The notes under the pieces: generated by a model | Databases searched by the model: none | Told to the model about the DNA's origin: nothing | The model's input: only the letters and a program-made list of their open reading frames with translations | Assembly: GCF_026210795.1 (NCBI RefSeq) | Contig: NC_089434.1 | Coordinates: 1,364,001-1,428,000 of the forward strand | Source: Rhizophagus irregularis | Taxonomy: Eukaryota > Glomeromycota > Glomeromycetes > Glomerales > Glomeraceae | Length of the DNA stretch: 64,000 bases | Direction: 5' to 3' | Program-made: the position numbers and the translations under genes | Part shown: positions 28,701 to 40,192 of the stretch, in pieces | Layout of the letters: the number at the start of each line of letters is the position of its first letter | Position numbering within the stretch: the first letter of the stretch is position 1

Positions 28701-31700
28701 GTTCAAGTTCAAGTTGACTTTTTGACCGAAAGATTAAATCAATTAAATCAGGAGATAAGGCAACAGACTAAGATATTAAGTGACATTGAAGAGAAGATAG
28801 CAGCGGATTCTAAAAAGCAAATATTGCAAGACATTGTTAGTTTTTTTGTTATCGTGTTTATATAAATTTGAAATATATATCTATTTTTTTTTTTTTAACT
28901 TTTTTTTTTTTTCTTTTAGTCACAAACTATACAAAACACCACCGCTATTTTATCACATAAAAGGAATGTTATTCAAGAATATTTAAATAATTTAGAAGAA
29001 ACACTAAATAAATCAGGAACGAAATATGTTGAGGAGGGAAGTGATGATAATGAATCAGATGACGAGAAAGTCAACTCTAGTTTTAATTCTCCATTATGGG
29101 CCGATTCTCATGGTCATTTTGGGCATTTTGGGCATAAATTTATTATTCACAATGCTGAAGCCTTATGGAACAATTCACTACGTAATTTATTGTATAGATT
29201 TCTGAATCTTGCTGAACAACAGCTAGGTATATCATATTATATGTCAACGAGCGCAGTTAAATTTATAAGGGATTTACAAAAGAAGATTCAACAACAAAAA
29301 GAAAAGGAGGCTTATGAAAAATCATTAAGGCAAGAAAGGGATTCAATATATTCCATTGGATTGGATAGTTATGATTTTGATGCTCATATGGCAGCTGAAA
29401 TGTTAAGGAAATTGGTTGGAGAACAAGAGATAAGTTTTGTTGTACCTAATGAAGTTCTTGCAGAAGAAGCTACTAATGATCAAGGAAAATCAAAAAATAC
29501 GTATGATGGTATTCCCGAAGGTTATTCACCACGTAAAGATATTTTCCTTCAACTTATTAATCCTCAAATTAATTTACAATGTGATAAAGATCCGGATTCC
29601 AGCATAATAATGTGTATAGAGAGAGCTCAGCTTAAGTCATTTTCAATAGTGGAAGATTGGTCTAAAGGTGATTTGATTAATGAAGTGGTGAAAACTAGGA
29701 CATTCTTTGGTATAGATAATGCTCAAATTTTTACGAGTACTAAAAAAGATTTTTTGAATGATTATTATTCAAAGATTTTGTCCGCAAATAATTATGGTGC
29801 TAAAGGTCCAGAAAATTGGCCCGTGTGGGTTCCAATGGAAGCATTAATTAGTAATAGTGCTTTACCATTTCAACGAATCGTTAAAAGAACTTCTGCAACA
29901 ACTCGATATGATAAATTTAACAATTTACGTATAAAGGGTAGTGATATTAAAAAGGATGGAAAAGATAAAAATAATATTGAACAAGAATCTGATAAATTAG
30001 GAGTTAATGATTCTAAGAAGGAAGAATTTGATAAAAGGATGGATTCTTTACATATAGATGTTCCAAATATTAAAATATCAGCAACATCTGATCAATATTG
30101 TATATTTTTTGATATTGTCACAGATTTATTCATGTATCGTGAACCTGCACAAAAAGAACGAGCTGAAAAGTTGGGAGCAATTTTACTTGCAGCAGATTTA
30201 GATAACCTTGAAGGTGTAGCTGAAAGAGTATCAGCTTTACAAGAACAAATTCGTCAATTGGATGATATTAGATTACAATATGAATTATACTCAACTGAAT
30301 TAGATGAGGAAGGATTGAAAGAGCTTAGTGCTGTAAATGTAGAATTAATAAATTTACAAGAAGAATTAGATCTTTTAATGAAAGCTATAACTGCTTCACA
30401 AGAAAAGAAACAGAAGGCAGAAAGTAAAATGCCGTTGAAACTTATAGCAACAGCAGATGAGGTAATTTGGGTTATGCAAGAAAATGACAGAAAACCATTT
30501 TGTGAATGGAAATTATCGAAAGCAAATTTTGGATGGGTGACAAAAGAAGGGAACGCTAGTACGAACATTTTAGAGATAGATCATGTCATCGTAACAAATA
30601 AGTTAACATCTCCCGTATTTGAAAAATTAATATCACCACATATAGATCCTCGACGTCCAGTAGATTTTAGTCGTAATAAAATGATAAGAGTTTATTGGGA
30701 AGAGTTGGAACCGGTGGCTGGAATTGCGATGGTTGAACATTTTGAAGTTAATATGGTTCCACTCAAATTTCAAATGCAATATGATATTGGAAAACTTATG
30801 ATGATGTATATATTCCCAGAAAAAAGGAAAGAATATATGATGAAACAAAATAACGTGAAAACAAATGAAAATGTTCAAGTTAGTTACAGTACAGAACAAA
30901 AGAGAAGTTCTATGGGTTCCGAACAAACGGCGAAATCATCAAAGAAAACAATAGATTCATATAGTGATAGTCTTATTTCTGAATCTCAAGAAATTGTTAG
31001 TGATGGATATGTAACTGTTTTTTCGGATGATAATTCCATGTCTTCCATGTCTATTAGTACAGGAATTGGTAAAAGACAATCATCAAAGACAGCAACAGAT
31101 GATTCGTATGAGCTAGAACTAATGAAAAAGAGAGCTTCCCAAAACAGAACATTCATTTATATAAAAGTTCCAGGTGTACAACATAATTTTAGCTATCAGG
31201 TAGTAAAAGTTATTTGGCGATTTTTGATTATAATATTATCTTCAAATTAATTTATTTTAAAAAAATTTTTTCATAGGGCGCAAAAGAAAAGAATTTTGAA
31301 GATATTTATGATTTTGTTTTCACAATGCCAACGTTGGAGTATCAAAACAAAACGTGGTCATGGTTAGACTTTTTGGAACATATCAAAAGAGGTAATTGCG
31401 TTATTTATATATGTTATATATATGCTCGTTTATTTTATATCCTATTATTTGATATTCACGTGTAATATGATGAATATTATTTAGATATTCTTCGTAGCAT
31501 CCTGTATCATACTGGTTCCTTGATAAATCAAAAATTCCGTGGTAGACCAACGAATGATAACTTAACTTCAAATGAAGCTGTAGTTCCTTCATTAGCCACA
31601 GCATTGGTAGCAGCTACAGCTAATGTTACTGCGTTGATGAATGAAGAAGGTACTAATAGTGATCATGATGAAGGATCAGACAAAGCTTCAGTTCTTAGTA

Positions 31701-31999
31701 GTGAAAGTCAAGAAAGTCAAAAGAAAGTATTAGGTATAAAGTAAGTATGAATTTATCTTCCTTTATTTATTCTTTAATATACTTAATAATTAAAATTTAT
31801 CGTATTTTTTTTTAATAGGATAAAAAAACATGATAAGAAAGATTCTATAACAAGATCAACTCCCTTTACAAATTTCTATATACACAAGGAAAGTATTGGA
31901 ACGATTTCAACTAACACAAGATCCATTGACTCATCCGCAGAAAACGAAAATGAAAAAGGAAAATTATTATTTGGTAAATTATATAATGAAAGTAGATAA
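22796..31999 (+). CDS. FMP27: Bridge-like lipid transfer protein (Fmp27/Hobbit/BLTP2 family)
   Basis: This family forms long hydrophobic grooves that carry lipids between the ER and the plasma membrane. Seven exons join cleanly: 22796-27712, 27792-28608, 28696-28835, 28920-31199, 31277-31391, 31485-31740 and 31819-31999, about 2,901 residues. Residues 5-25 are a membrane anchor, as in the family. The diagnostic GFWDK motif sits near residue 1445, followed by KGTRDPYLVTGRGAGFVLCW, both typical of the Fmp27 GFWDK domain. Exon 2 continues with the conserved SPKSLIHILSWAFLFEP region. Exon 4 has coiled-coil segments and the conserved block NSLRNLLYRF. Exon 5 holds RMPTLEY-type sequence (FTMPTLEYQNKTWSW). 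The gene looks complete and intact. Its last exon has a degenerate partial copy at 35221-35425. Confidence 0.93.
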
Positions 32000-32595
32000 T
32001 CTTTTTGAAAATTTTATATATTTTATTTTATTTTTAATCGTTGTTAAAAAAGCTAGATTATTCTTATATTATACATATTTATTTATATACTACTGTGTTT
32101 ATATATTTATTTTAGAATTAATAATAATAAATAAATTATTGATTAGTGGAATTATTAATTTGTTAAACTTCTTGTACTATACATTAAATAATTGTTTTTA
32201 GATGATTTATTATATATTCGTTTGAAAAAAATGTGAAGATCAGGCGCAGTTATATTATGTGTTTCATGTTATGTATGGTTTTATTTATCACATCGTCACA
32301 CCCTTGTCCGAGTTTCACTATTTATATTTATCTGAGGGACTTTATTTTTTCAAGTAGATGAAATTCTATTTGTCACGTTTTATTCATCACATACTAAATT
32401 CTTCGATCACGTGTCAGTGCATAACGCCGGCCGAGTTCGAAGAATTTTCTGGGTAGTTTTAACTGCCTATGTATCTATTTTAAACTATTTGTGTGGCAAT
32501 CAAAGAAAGCTTCACGTGATAAACGATCGACTAGCCCATTTCATTTTTTTATATCAAATAAAAGCCAATTTTTTTTTACAAAAAATATTTACATT
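32000..32595. other. Intergenic region upstream of kinase 1
   Basis: AT-rich 3' flank of the Fmp27 gene followed by the kinase upstream region, with CACGTG palindromes near 32408 and 32513. No gene is recognised. Confidence 0.4.
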
Positions 32596-34064
32596 ATGTC
32601 TGTTATTCGAAAAGGGTTAGTTTTTACAACAATTAACGCGGCAATTTATTCAACAGATGTCGATATTCACGATGATATACATAAACAATTTGAATTTAGA
32701 AAACACAAAGTTCTGGCTGATAAAATTCTTACAAATGATGAAAAAAATTGATGCAATAAGAATATTAACTATAACTTATGATCGAGATAAAGTTAGGGTC
32801 AATTATGGTACGAAAAGAATTTGTGAAAATTGTAACCAAGAATGTTTAGCTACATTATATTGTGAACATTGTGTTCGAAATTATTTAAAAAAAAAATTTT
32901 CAAATTGGACATCTGGGAATGATGATATTGATAATATAATCCAGAGATGTCAAATGGAATCACTCGGACCACAGAATATAGTTGAATGGATTCCATATAA
33001 TAATTTAGAAAATATTAAATATCTAACAAAAGGTGGTTTCTCAGAGATTTATACAGCAGATTGGGTTAATGGAAGATATATTAAATGGGATTCTGAAAAA
33101 CAACAATTAAAAAGATCTCGAAGTCGTGCAGTAGTACTTAAAGGATTAGAAAATGTTGAAAGTGCAAATAAACATTGGTTTGAAGAGGTTTGTAAAATTT
33201 TATTCCTAAATTTATTTAAAAACAATTAAAGCATCATATATAATTATAAATTTTTAATTTTTATAGGCTAAATCACATTTAACTATAAATAATAAATGGC
33301 CAGACATTGTTCGATGTTATGGAATGACACAAAATCCATCAAATGGAAAGTATATGCTTGTAATGTATAAAATGGATATAGATTTAAGAAATTATCTACA
33401 ACAAAATCACAATCAACTTACATGGAAGGGTAGGATTAAAATTACTTATGAAATAATTCTTTCACTTAGTTATATTCATAATGAGAAAGCAATTCATAGA
33501 GATTTGCATTCTGGAAATGTATTATATTCTCAACTTTATAATGATTGGTGCATTAGTGATCTTGGATTTTGTGGACCTGCTGATAAATCATCAAAAAGTA
33601 TATACGGTAATCTTCCTTATATAGCGCCTGAAGTTATTGTTGGAAGAGAATATACATTTGCATCTGATATTTATAGTATTGCAATGCTTATGTGGGAAAT
33701 TTCATCCGGAAAACCATCATTTATAAATTATGAACATGAAAATGATATTGTAATGAATATTATTAATGGTATAAGACCAAAAATTGTGCCAGGAACTCCA
33801 TTAGAATATAAAAATTTAATGATACAATGTTGGGATTCTGATCCATTAAAAAGGCCTGATACTAAGACACTTGAAGAAAAAATGGGTAAAATCAATTTAT
33901 ATTATCAAAATATGCCAGATGAATTATTACAATCAGAAATGGATGATTTAAAAATGAATAAAGTAGAAGAAAATTCTACAAGTAGCAGATTATTTACAAG
34001 TAAAATTCACAACTTTGAAAATCTACCTGAACCAAGAAATGTAACAGAAGGTATAAGTGTATAA
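32596..34064 (+). CDS. Protein kinase 1 of a tandem pair, with a one-base frameshift
   Basis: Two exons, 32596-33187 and 33267-34064, encode a Ser/Thr- or TKL-like kinase preceded by a Cys-pair motif (CENCNQEC, then YCEHCVRN) that could bind zinc. The glycine loop is KGGFSEIYTA, the ATP lysine lies in VVLKGLENV, the catalytic loop is IHRDLHSGN and the metal-binding motif is SDLG. YIAPEV follows, so all key residues are present. The first exon contains seven As at about 32742-32748 where the frame needs six. This breaks the protein after about 50 residues, unless it is a sequencing error. The paralogue at 36588 has an intact frame at this site. The stop at 34064 is used only if the tail exons downstream are not spliced on. 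Confidence 0.8.
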
Positions 34065-34141
34065 TATTTTATTAGTGATTCTAAAATCTGTATTTTATAA
34101 TAAATTATTGATTTACCTTTTTTTGAATTAAATTATAATAG

Positions 34142-35013
34142 AAGAACAAGAAGGTATAATTTAATAATTTTTTGTCGTTTTTTAATTCATTATAATATAA
34201 TAATCTAATTTTTAAAAATACCTTATCTTATGATAGCATTTCATAGTAAACCATATGATTTTAACATTCCTAAAAATAGTAAGTATTGTATCTATTAATG
34301 TTGCCATTAATCTAATTTTTTTATAATGATAAATGTTTATAATTGAATTAATATTTGTTTTTAGTTAACGATGATTTTAATGGATTAAATAAGCAGTATA
34401 GTAAGAAATTATTAAATATCTTTAAAAGGTGGATTATTTGAAATAATAAATATTAAAATCAATTAATTTTAGGTGACAGTAAAAAATTGTCTAGCGAATT
34501 AATAAATTCAAATGGTAAGTAAATAAGGAAAATAAAATATTCATTATATCAATTTTATTTATTAAATAACGCGACTTTTATTTTAAATCAATATGACGAA
34601 AAAGAAATAATTCAACAACAAATGAAAAAGAAAAGTATTGATAATGATGGTAAGCAATAATAATGATAATAATTATTTTGTCAATATATTAATTTAGTGT
34701 GGCTTTTATAAATGATCAAAAAGAAATGATTCAACAAAAAATGAAAAGACAAAATTTTGGTGATATTGATGGTAGGCGAAACTTTTGTAACAATAGTTTC
34801 AAATTTATATTATTTTTTAATTTATTATTTATTTTTTATAGATGATGACGATGTATATAGTAATCCAAACTTTCATTCAAAAGAACAAGATGACCTGGAA
34901 ATTCCTGATTGCAAGTTTTTATTTGCTTTAAAAAAATATTTACTATTATTTTTTTTTTATTTTTTACTAATTAGTATTTATTGTTATTTATTTATTCTTT
35001 AGACGAGTTTTAA
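34142..35013 (+). other. Candidate tail micro-exons of kinase 1
   Basis: If the donor at 34051 (GTATAAG) is used, phase-1 exons can follow: 34142-34153 (12 bases), 34237-34278, 34365-34400, 34473-34514, one beginning ATGATGACGATG near 34842, and a final one ending at 35013 with TAA. They encode a low-complexity tail with AFHSKPYDFNIPKN. Two intermediate exon-like blocks (about 34593-34650 and 34715-34770) have lost their AG acceptors. The last donor reads GCAAGT where the paralogue has GTAAGT. Whether the tail is still made is uncertain. Confidence 0.5.
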
Positions 35014-35220
35014 ATATTCCTTTTGTAATATCATTAATTATATTTTGAGGATTTTATTATTTATTTATGCTTTATTTTGAATTATTTAACCACTAAGACT
35101 AGAGTAATATTTACAAGATTCTTAGTTTGTAATTTAAATAATTATATAATAAAATTCGAATTATTAAATATGTAAATTATCACAAAAAAGAAAATATTTA
35201 TATGATTACAACTTCTACTC

Positions 35221-35425
35221 TAATTAGAATTTATCGTTTCTTTTTGATAGGATAAGCAAAACATGATAAGAGAGATTCTTTAACGAGATCAACTTCCTTT
35301 ACAAATTTTCATATACACGGAGAATAGTGGAACTATTTCAGCTAACACGACTCATTCGTAGAAATGAAAATGAAAAATGAAATTATTATTTGGTAAATTA
35401 TATAATGAAGATAGATAATTTTTTT
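35221..35425 (+). pseudogene. Duplicated fragment of the last Fmp27 exon
   Basis: This stretch aligns with 31786-32000, starting in the last intron of the Fmp27 gene and running through its acceptor (ATAGGATAA), its coding words (CATGATAAGA, ACAAATTT) and its 3' end (TTATTTGGTAAATTATATAATGAA). Small indels and a stop break the frame. It sits upstream of kinase 2 just as the real exon sits upstream of kinase 1, so it marks the left part of a tandem duplication. Confidence 0.85.
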
Positions 35426-36587
35426 GTAAATTATACATTTATTTTTATATTTATTTTTAACCGATTGTTGATAGAAAAGGTTAGAATATTCCTATATCAT
35501 ATATATACACATATTTATTTATTCTAGAAATTTACAATAACAGATAATAAAGTAGAACTATTAATCGTTAAACATAGTTGCATGGAATTATCATGATTTT
35601 GCGCGAAAATTTTTCGAATTCGTATCACGAGTAATACTATGTATTTATTTAAAAAAAATGATAGATTGTGTAAATTTCGTATTTGTTTGTATTAGACAAT
35701 TAATTAATTTTAGATAAATTTGAGTCACATAATTACAAAAAATAGTTAGCTTAAAATTTTAGCAGGAATTTATAGATTCAATGAATAGCAATACTATTAT
35801 TATTATGACGAAGTTACTAGTACATATACTTAATTCTCGATATAATCATTCATTCAGTTTTAATGTGTTTCTATCAAATTATATATTTGATTCGATTCTT
35901 AATTTGTAATCTATATTTTACACCAAAAGACAGAAATGAAAGCTCTACAGAAGCTCTTCTCTAACTTAGATGTGGTTTCTTTAATAAAAATAATATTTTG
36001 AACGATTTTTATAATTTCTAATATCCATTATTTGATATGTTGTTTATTTAAATAGATTCAATTTCTAAAACTTTTTTTTACCAACCATGTTTATTGATTT
36101 CTATTAAAATAAGATTTTGAAAATTACTATAAATTAATTAAATTAATTAAATTAGTTTAACAAATACACAATCATTTTGAAAGTTTAGATTTTTGTTTCA
36201 CCAAATTAAAATATAAATCTAGTATTAATCTATGATAGAAATCAAATTTGTCGCACATAAATTATATTTGCTATTAATTTTAATTACTGTGCTCAGAAAG
36301 GAGATTATATTATTATGCAAGTTCAAGGCGTCAAATATACTAACACTACAAGATCACAAAAATTTAATTTTTTTTTTTTAAAACGTAGTGACACTCTTTA
36401 TTAGATCTCACATAGGGGTGTGATCTAGCAGGTTATAGTCGTCGATCGACACCTCTATAGTTCGTCTATCTATAGTGGCACAACATAAATGTTCATTTGA
36501 TCAACAATTTGCATTTTACTAATTTATATCGAAGTGAACGAACGTGGAACACAATTCTTTCTTTCTTTTTAATTTATTGATTACAAG
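35426..36587. other. Intergenic region upstream of kinase 2
   Basis: AT-rich, no gene recognised. The first part continues the homology with the 3' flank of the Fmp27 gene; the later part has diverged from the kinase 1 upstream region. Confidence 0.4.
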
Positions 36588-38061
36588 ATGTCTACTCTTC
36601 GATATGAATTAATTTGTGCAACAAATAATAAAACACTTACATTAACGGATATTGATATTCACGATAATATACATAAAAAATTTGAATTTAGAAAACAAAA
36701 AGTTCTTACCGATAAAATTCTTACAGATGATGAAAAAACTGAAGCAATAAGAATGTTAACTAAATATTATGATAGAGAAAAAATCCTATTTAATGATGGT
36801 ACAAAAAGAATTTGTGAAAATTGTAACAAAGAATGTCTAGCTACATTATATTGTGAATATTGTGTTCGAAATTATTTAAAAGAAAATTTTTCAAATTGGG
36901 CATCTGGAAATAAAGGTGTTGATAATTTAATCCAGAAATGTCAAATAGAATCACTTATACCAAATATGGTAGTTGAATGGATTCCATATAATAATTTAGA
37001 AAATATTAAATATTTAACAAAAGGTGGATTTTCTGAAATTTATACAGCAGATCGGATTAATGGAAGTTATTATGAATGGGATTCTAAGGAACAACAATTA
37101 ATAAGATTTGGAGATGAAGTTGTAATACTTAAAAGTCTAGAAAATGTTGAAAGTGCAAATCAAAGTTGGTTTGAAGAGGTCTGTATAATTTTATTCCAAA
37201 TCTATTTAAAAATTTAATATATTTTATATAGTAACTTTAAAATTTTAATTTTTATAGGCTAAATCACATTTAACTATAAGTAATAAATGGGCAGATATTG
37301 TTCAATGTTGTGGAATGACACAAAATCCATCAAATGGAAATTATATGCTTGTAATGTATAAAATGGATATGGATTTAAGAAAATATTTACAACAAAATCA
37401 TAATCAACTTACATGGAAGGAGAGAATTAATATTGCTTATGAAATAATTCGTTCACTTAGTTATATTCATGATGAGAAAGCAATTCATAGAAATTTACAT
37501 TCTGGAAATATATTATATTCACAATTAAATAATTCTTGGCGCATGAGTGATCTTGGATTTTGTGGACCTGCTGACAAATCATCAAAATGTATATATGGTA
37601 ATCTTCCTTACATAGCGCCTGAAGTTATCATTGGAAGAGAATATACTTTTGCATCTGATATTTATAGTATTGCAATGCTTATGTGGGAAATTTCATCCGG
37701 AAAACCACCATTTATAAATTATGAACATGAAAATGAGATTGTAATGAATATTATTAATGGTATAAGACCAAAAATTGTGCCAGGAACTCCATTAGAATAT
37801 AAAAATTTAATGATACAATGCTGGAATGCTGATCCATTAAAAAGACCTGATGTTTATGTAATTGAAGAAAAAATGGCTAAAATTAATTTATATTATCAAA
37901 ATATGCCAGATGAATTATTATTACAATCAGAAATAAATAATTTAGGAATAAATAAGTTTAGTAACATAGAAACAAATTATACGAGTAGCAGATTATTTAC
38001 AAGTAAAATTCACAACTTTGAAAATCTACCTGAACCAAGAAATGCAACAGAAGGTTTATAA
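36588..38061 (+). CDS. Protein kinase 2 of the tandem pair, catalytic Asp replaced by Asn
   Basis: Exons 36588-37178 and 37258-38061 join in frame to about 464 residues. The N-terminal Cys-pair motif (CENCNKEC, YCEYCVRN), glycine loop (KGGFSEIYTA), ATP lysine (VILKSLENV), SDLG and YIAPEV are all present. The catalytic loop, however, reads IHRNLHSGN: the codon at 37502-37504 is AAT where kinase 1 has GAT. Loss of this Asp normally abolishes phosphotransfer, so the product may be a pseudokinase that binds nucleotide or acts as a scaffold. A longer spliced form may use tail exons downstream. Sequence and layout show that it arose with kinase 1 by tandem duplication. Confidence 0.85.
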
Positions 38062-38136
38062 TATTTATTAAGGATTTATTATTTTTATTATATGATAAAT
38101 TATTGATTTACCTTTTTTTGAATTAAATTATAAAAG

Positions 38137-39019
38137 GAGAACAAGAAGGTATGAATTGATAATTTCTTGTCTTATAATAATTTATTTTTAAAATACTTTA
38201 TTTTACTACTAATAGCATTTCATAGTAAATTGTATGATTTTAACATTCCTAACAATAGTAAGTACTATATTATTAACTTTAACATTGTTGACTTATTTTA
38301 TAATGACATAGATTTATAATTGAATTATATTTGATTTTTTAGTTAACGATTTTAATGGATCAAATAAGCAGTATAGTAAGAAATTATCAAGTATAATTAA
38401 TAAATACTATTTATTGTTGAAATAATAAATTAAATATTAAATCTATATCTTAATTCTTAATTTTAGACGATAGTGAAAAATTACCCAAAGAATTTATAAA
38501 TTTGCAAATAAATTTAAAATAGTAAGTAATTAGCAAGTAAAGTATTCGTTGCGTCAATTTCATTTATTAAACATGACTTTATTTTAAATTAATATGACGA
38601 AAAAGAAATAATTCAACAAATAAAAGGAAAAATATTGATCGTGATGTTAAAATAAAATAAATAAATAAATAATAAATCATTATTTTGTCAATATATCAAT
38701 TTAATGTGGCATTTATTTAAATAATTAGACGATGAAAAAGAAATAATTCAACAAAAAATGAAAAGACAAAATATTGGTGATATTGATGGTAAGCGAAAAT
38801 TTTGCAACAAATAATTTCAATTTTATATTGATTTTATTTATTTCTTATAGATAATGACAAAGTATATAATAATCCAAATCTTCATTCAAAAGAACAAGAT
38901 GAGTTGGAAATTCCTGACGGTAAGTTTTTTCAATTGCTTAAAAAAAAAATTTACTATTGTTATTTTTTATTAATAAGTATTATTTATTGTTATTTATATA
39001 TTCTTTAGACGGGTTTTAA
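38137..39019 (+). other. Candidate tail micro-exons of kinase 2
   Basis: The same small-exon tail as in kinase 1: 38137-38148 (12 bases) and 38216-38257 match it in size and phase. Later blocks begin near 38342, 38467, 38730 and 38851, and the end is at 39019. The block near 38467-38520 has gained extra sequence that leads to a stop, while the block near 38730 keeps a proper AG acceptor and GTAAGC donor. The two paralogues have therefore lost different tail exons. Confidence 0.5.
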
Positions 39020-40192
39020 ATTTTCTTTTGATAATAAGTTAACGATAACATTATTATATTTAAAGATTTTATCATTTATTTTTACTTTATTTTTGAATTA
39101 TTTAAACACTAAGACTAAAGTAAGTTTGTAATTTAAATAATTGTGTAATAAACTCATTCAATAATCAATATATTCAATATATAAATTATCAAAAAAAAAT
39201 TCTATAATGATAACTTCCAAGCTATAATAATAACAATTTCACGAAATTTATTATTTTTTATTACTTTACATAAATTTTATGGCGTAAACATTAGTAATAA
39301 ATAATAATATAACAGATAATATCAAACTATCCATCAGATGGGATAAATCAATTTACGGCTAGATAACTAATTTCTATATTTTTAATTTGCTTTATTTCAG
39401 ATTTTATTATCAAAAATTAGTTTAATAGTACTAACTTTTATTAAAAATAGCATATTACGTATAATTTGAATATAATTTGTATTTATAATTATCGAGTCGC
39501 AAATAATTAATAAATAGAATTATTTGTAATAGTAAAATTGCTAAGCTACTCTATATACTTAATTCTCAAGTAAACTTTTACTAAATTGCTGATGCAATCC
39601 TTTATTTATGATCCATGAGAAATATTACTAATTCTACGAGTCTTGGATATGACATTTTGATAAGTATAAAAAATTGAGTAGTTTTTGATTTGATATCATT
39701 ATCTATTACATTGTTTTTATAGTTATAATTCCTTTTTAAAAATTTCGCGATCGATATTTTTTTTATAACAGTAAAGCAATGAAAAAAAAGGAATTTAAAC
39801 TTACATTATTTTTTTAATTTAATCGCTAGTATCACTTAATAATACTAAATAACTAGGGTAATTTGGTATTGTTAGTGAGTTATAATATAATTATTGCATT
39901 ATTCAGTAATTATTTATATATATTTTAAGTAATATAATAGGGTTTATATTAAAAAGTTGATTTGTATTTTGTATTTTTATCAAATAATAAATTTTATGGT
40001 TTATTTTGAGTTTATTAGTTTTATTAAAGAAATATTATATTTAATGATCAAAATGAATTGATCCTGTAACATGTTAAGTGATAATAATATAAAGATAAAT
40101 ATAAATATAATAGTTTGTATTAATTTTAGTAAAATATTAGATATGATGATAATGTTAAGTATAGTGATTTAAAAAAATTAGATTGGATGCTA
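39020..40192. other. Gene-free AT-rich stretch
   Basis: Between kinase 2 and the Helitron gene. A CTAG at about 39854 could be a Helitron 3' end on the minus strand, but no clear hairpin sits beside it, so I do not call the terminus. Confidence 0.35.

Noticed and set aside
39850-39860. CTAG as the 3' end of the Helitron
   Set aside because: No stable hairpin lies next to it and no AT target dinucleotide pattern could be confirmed.
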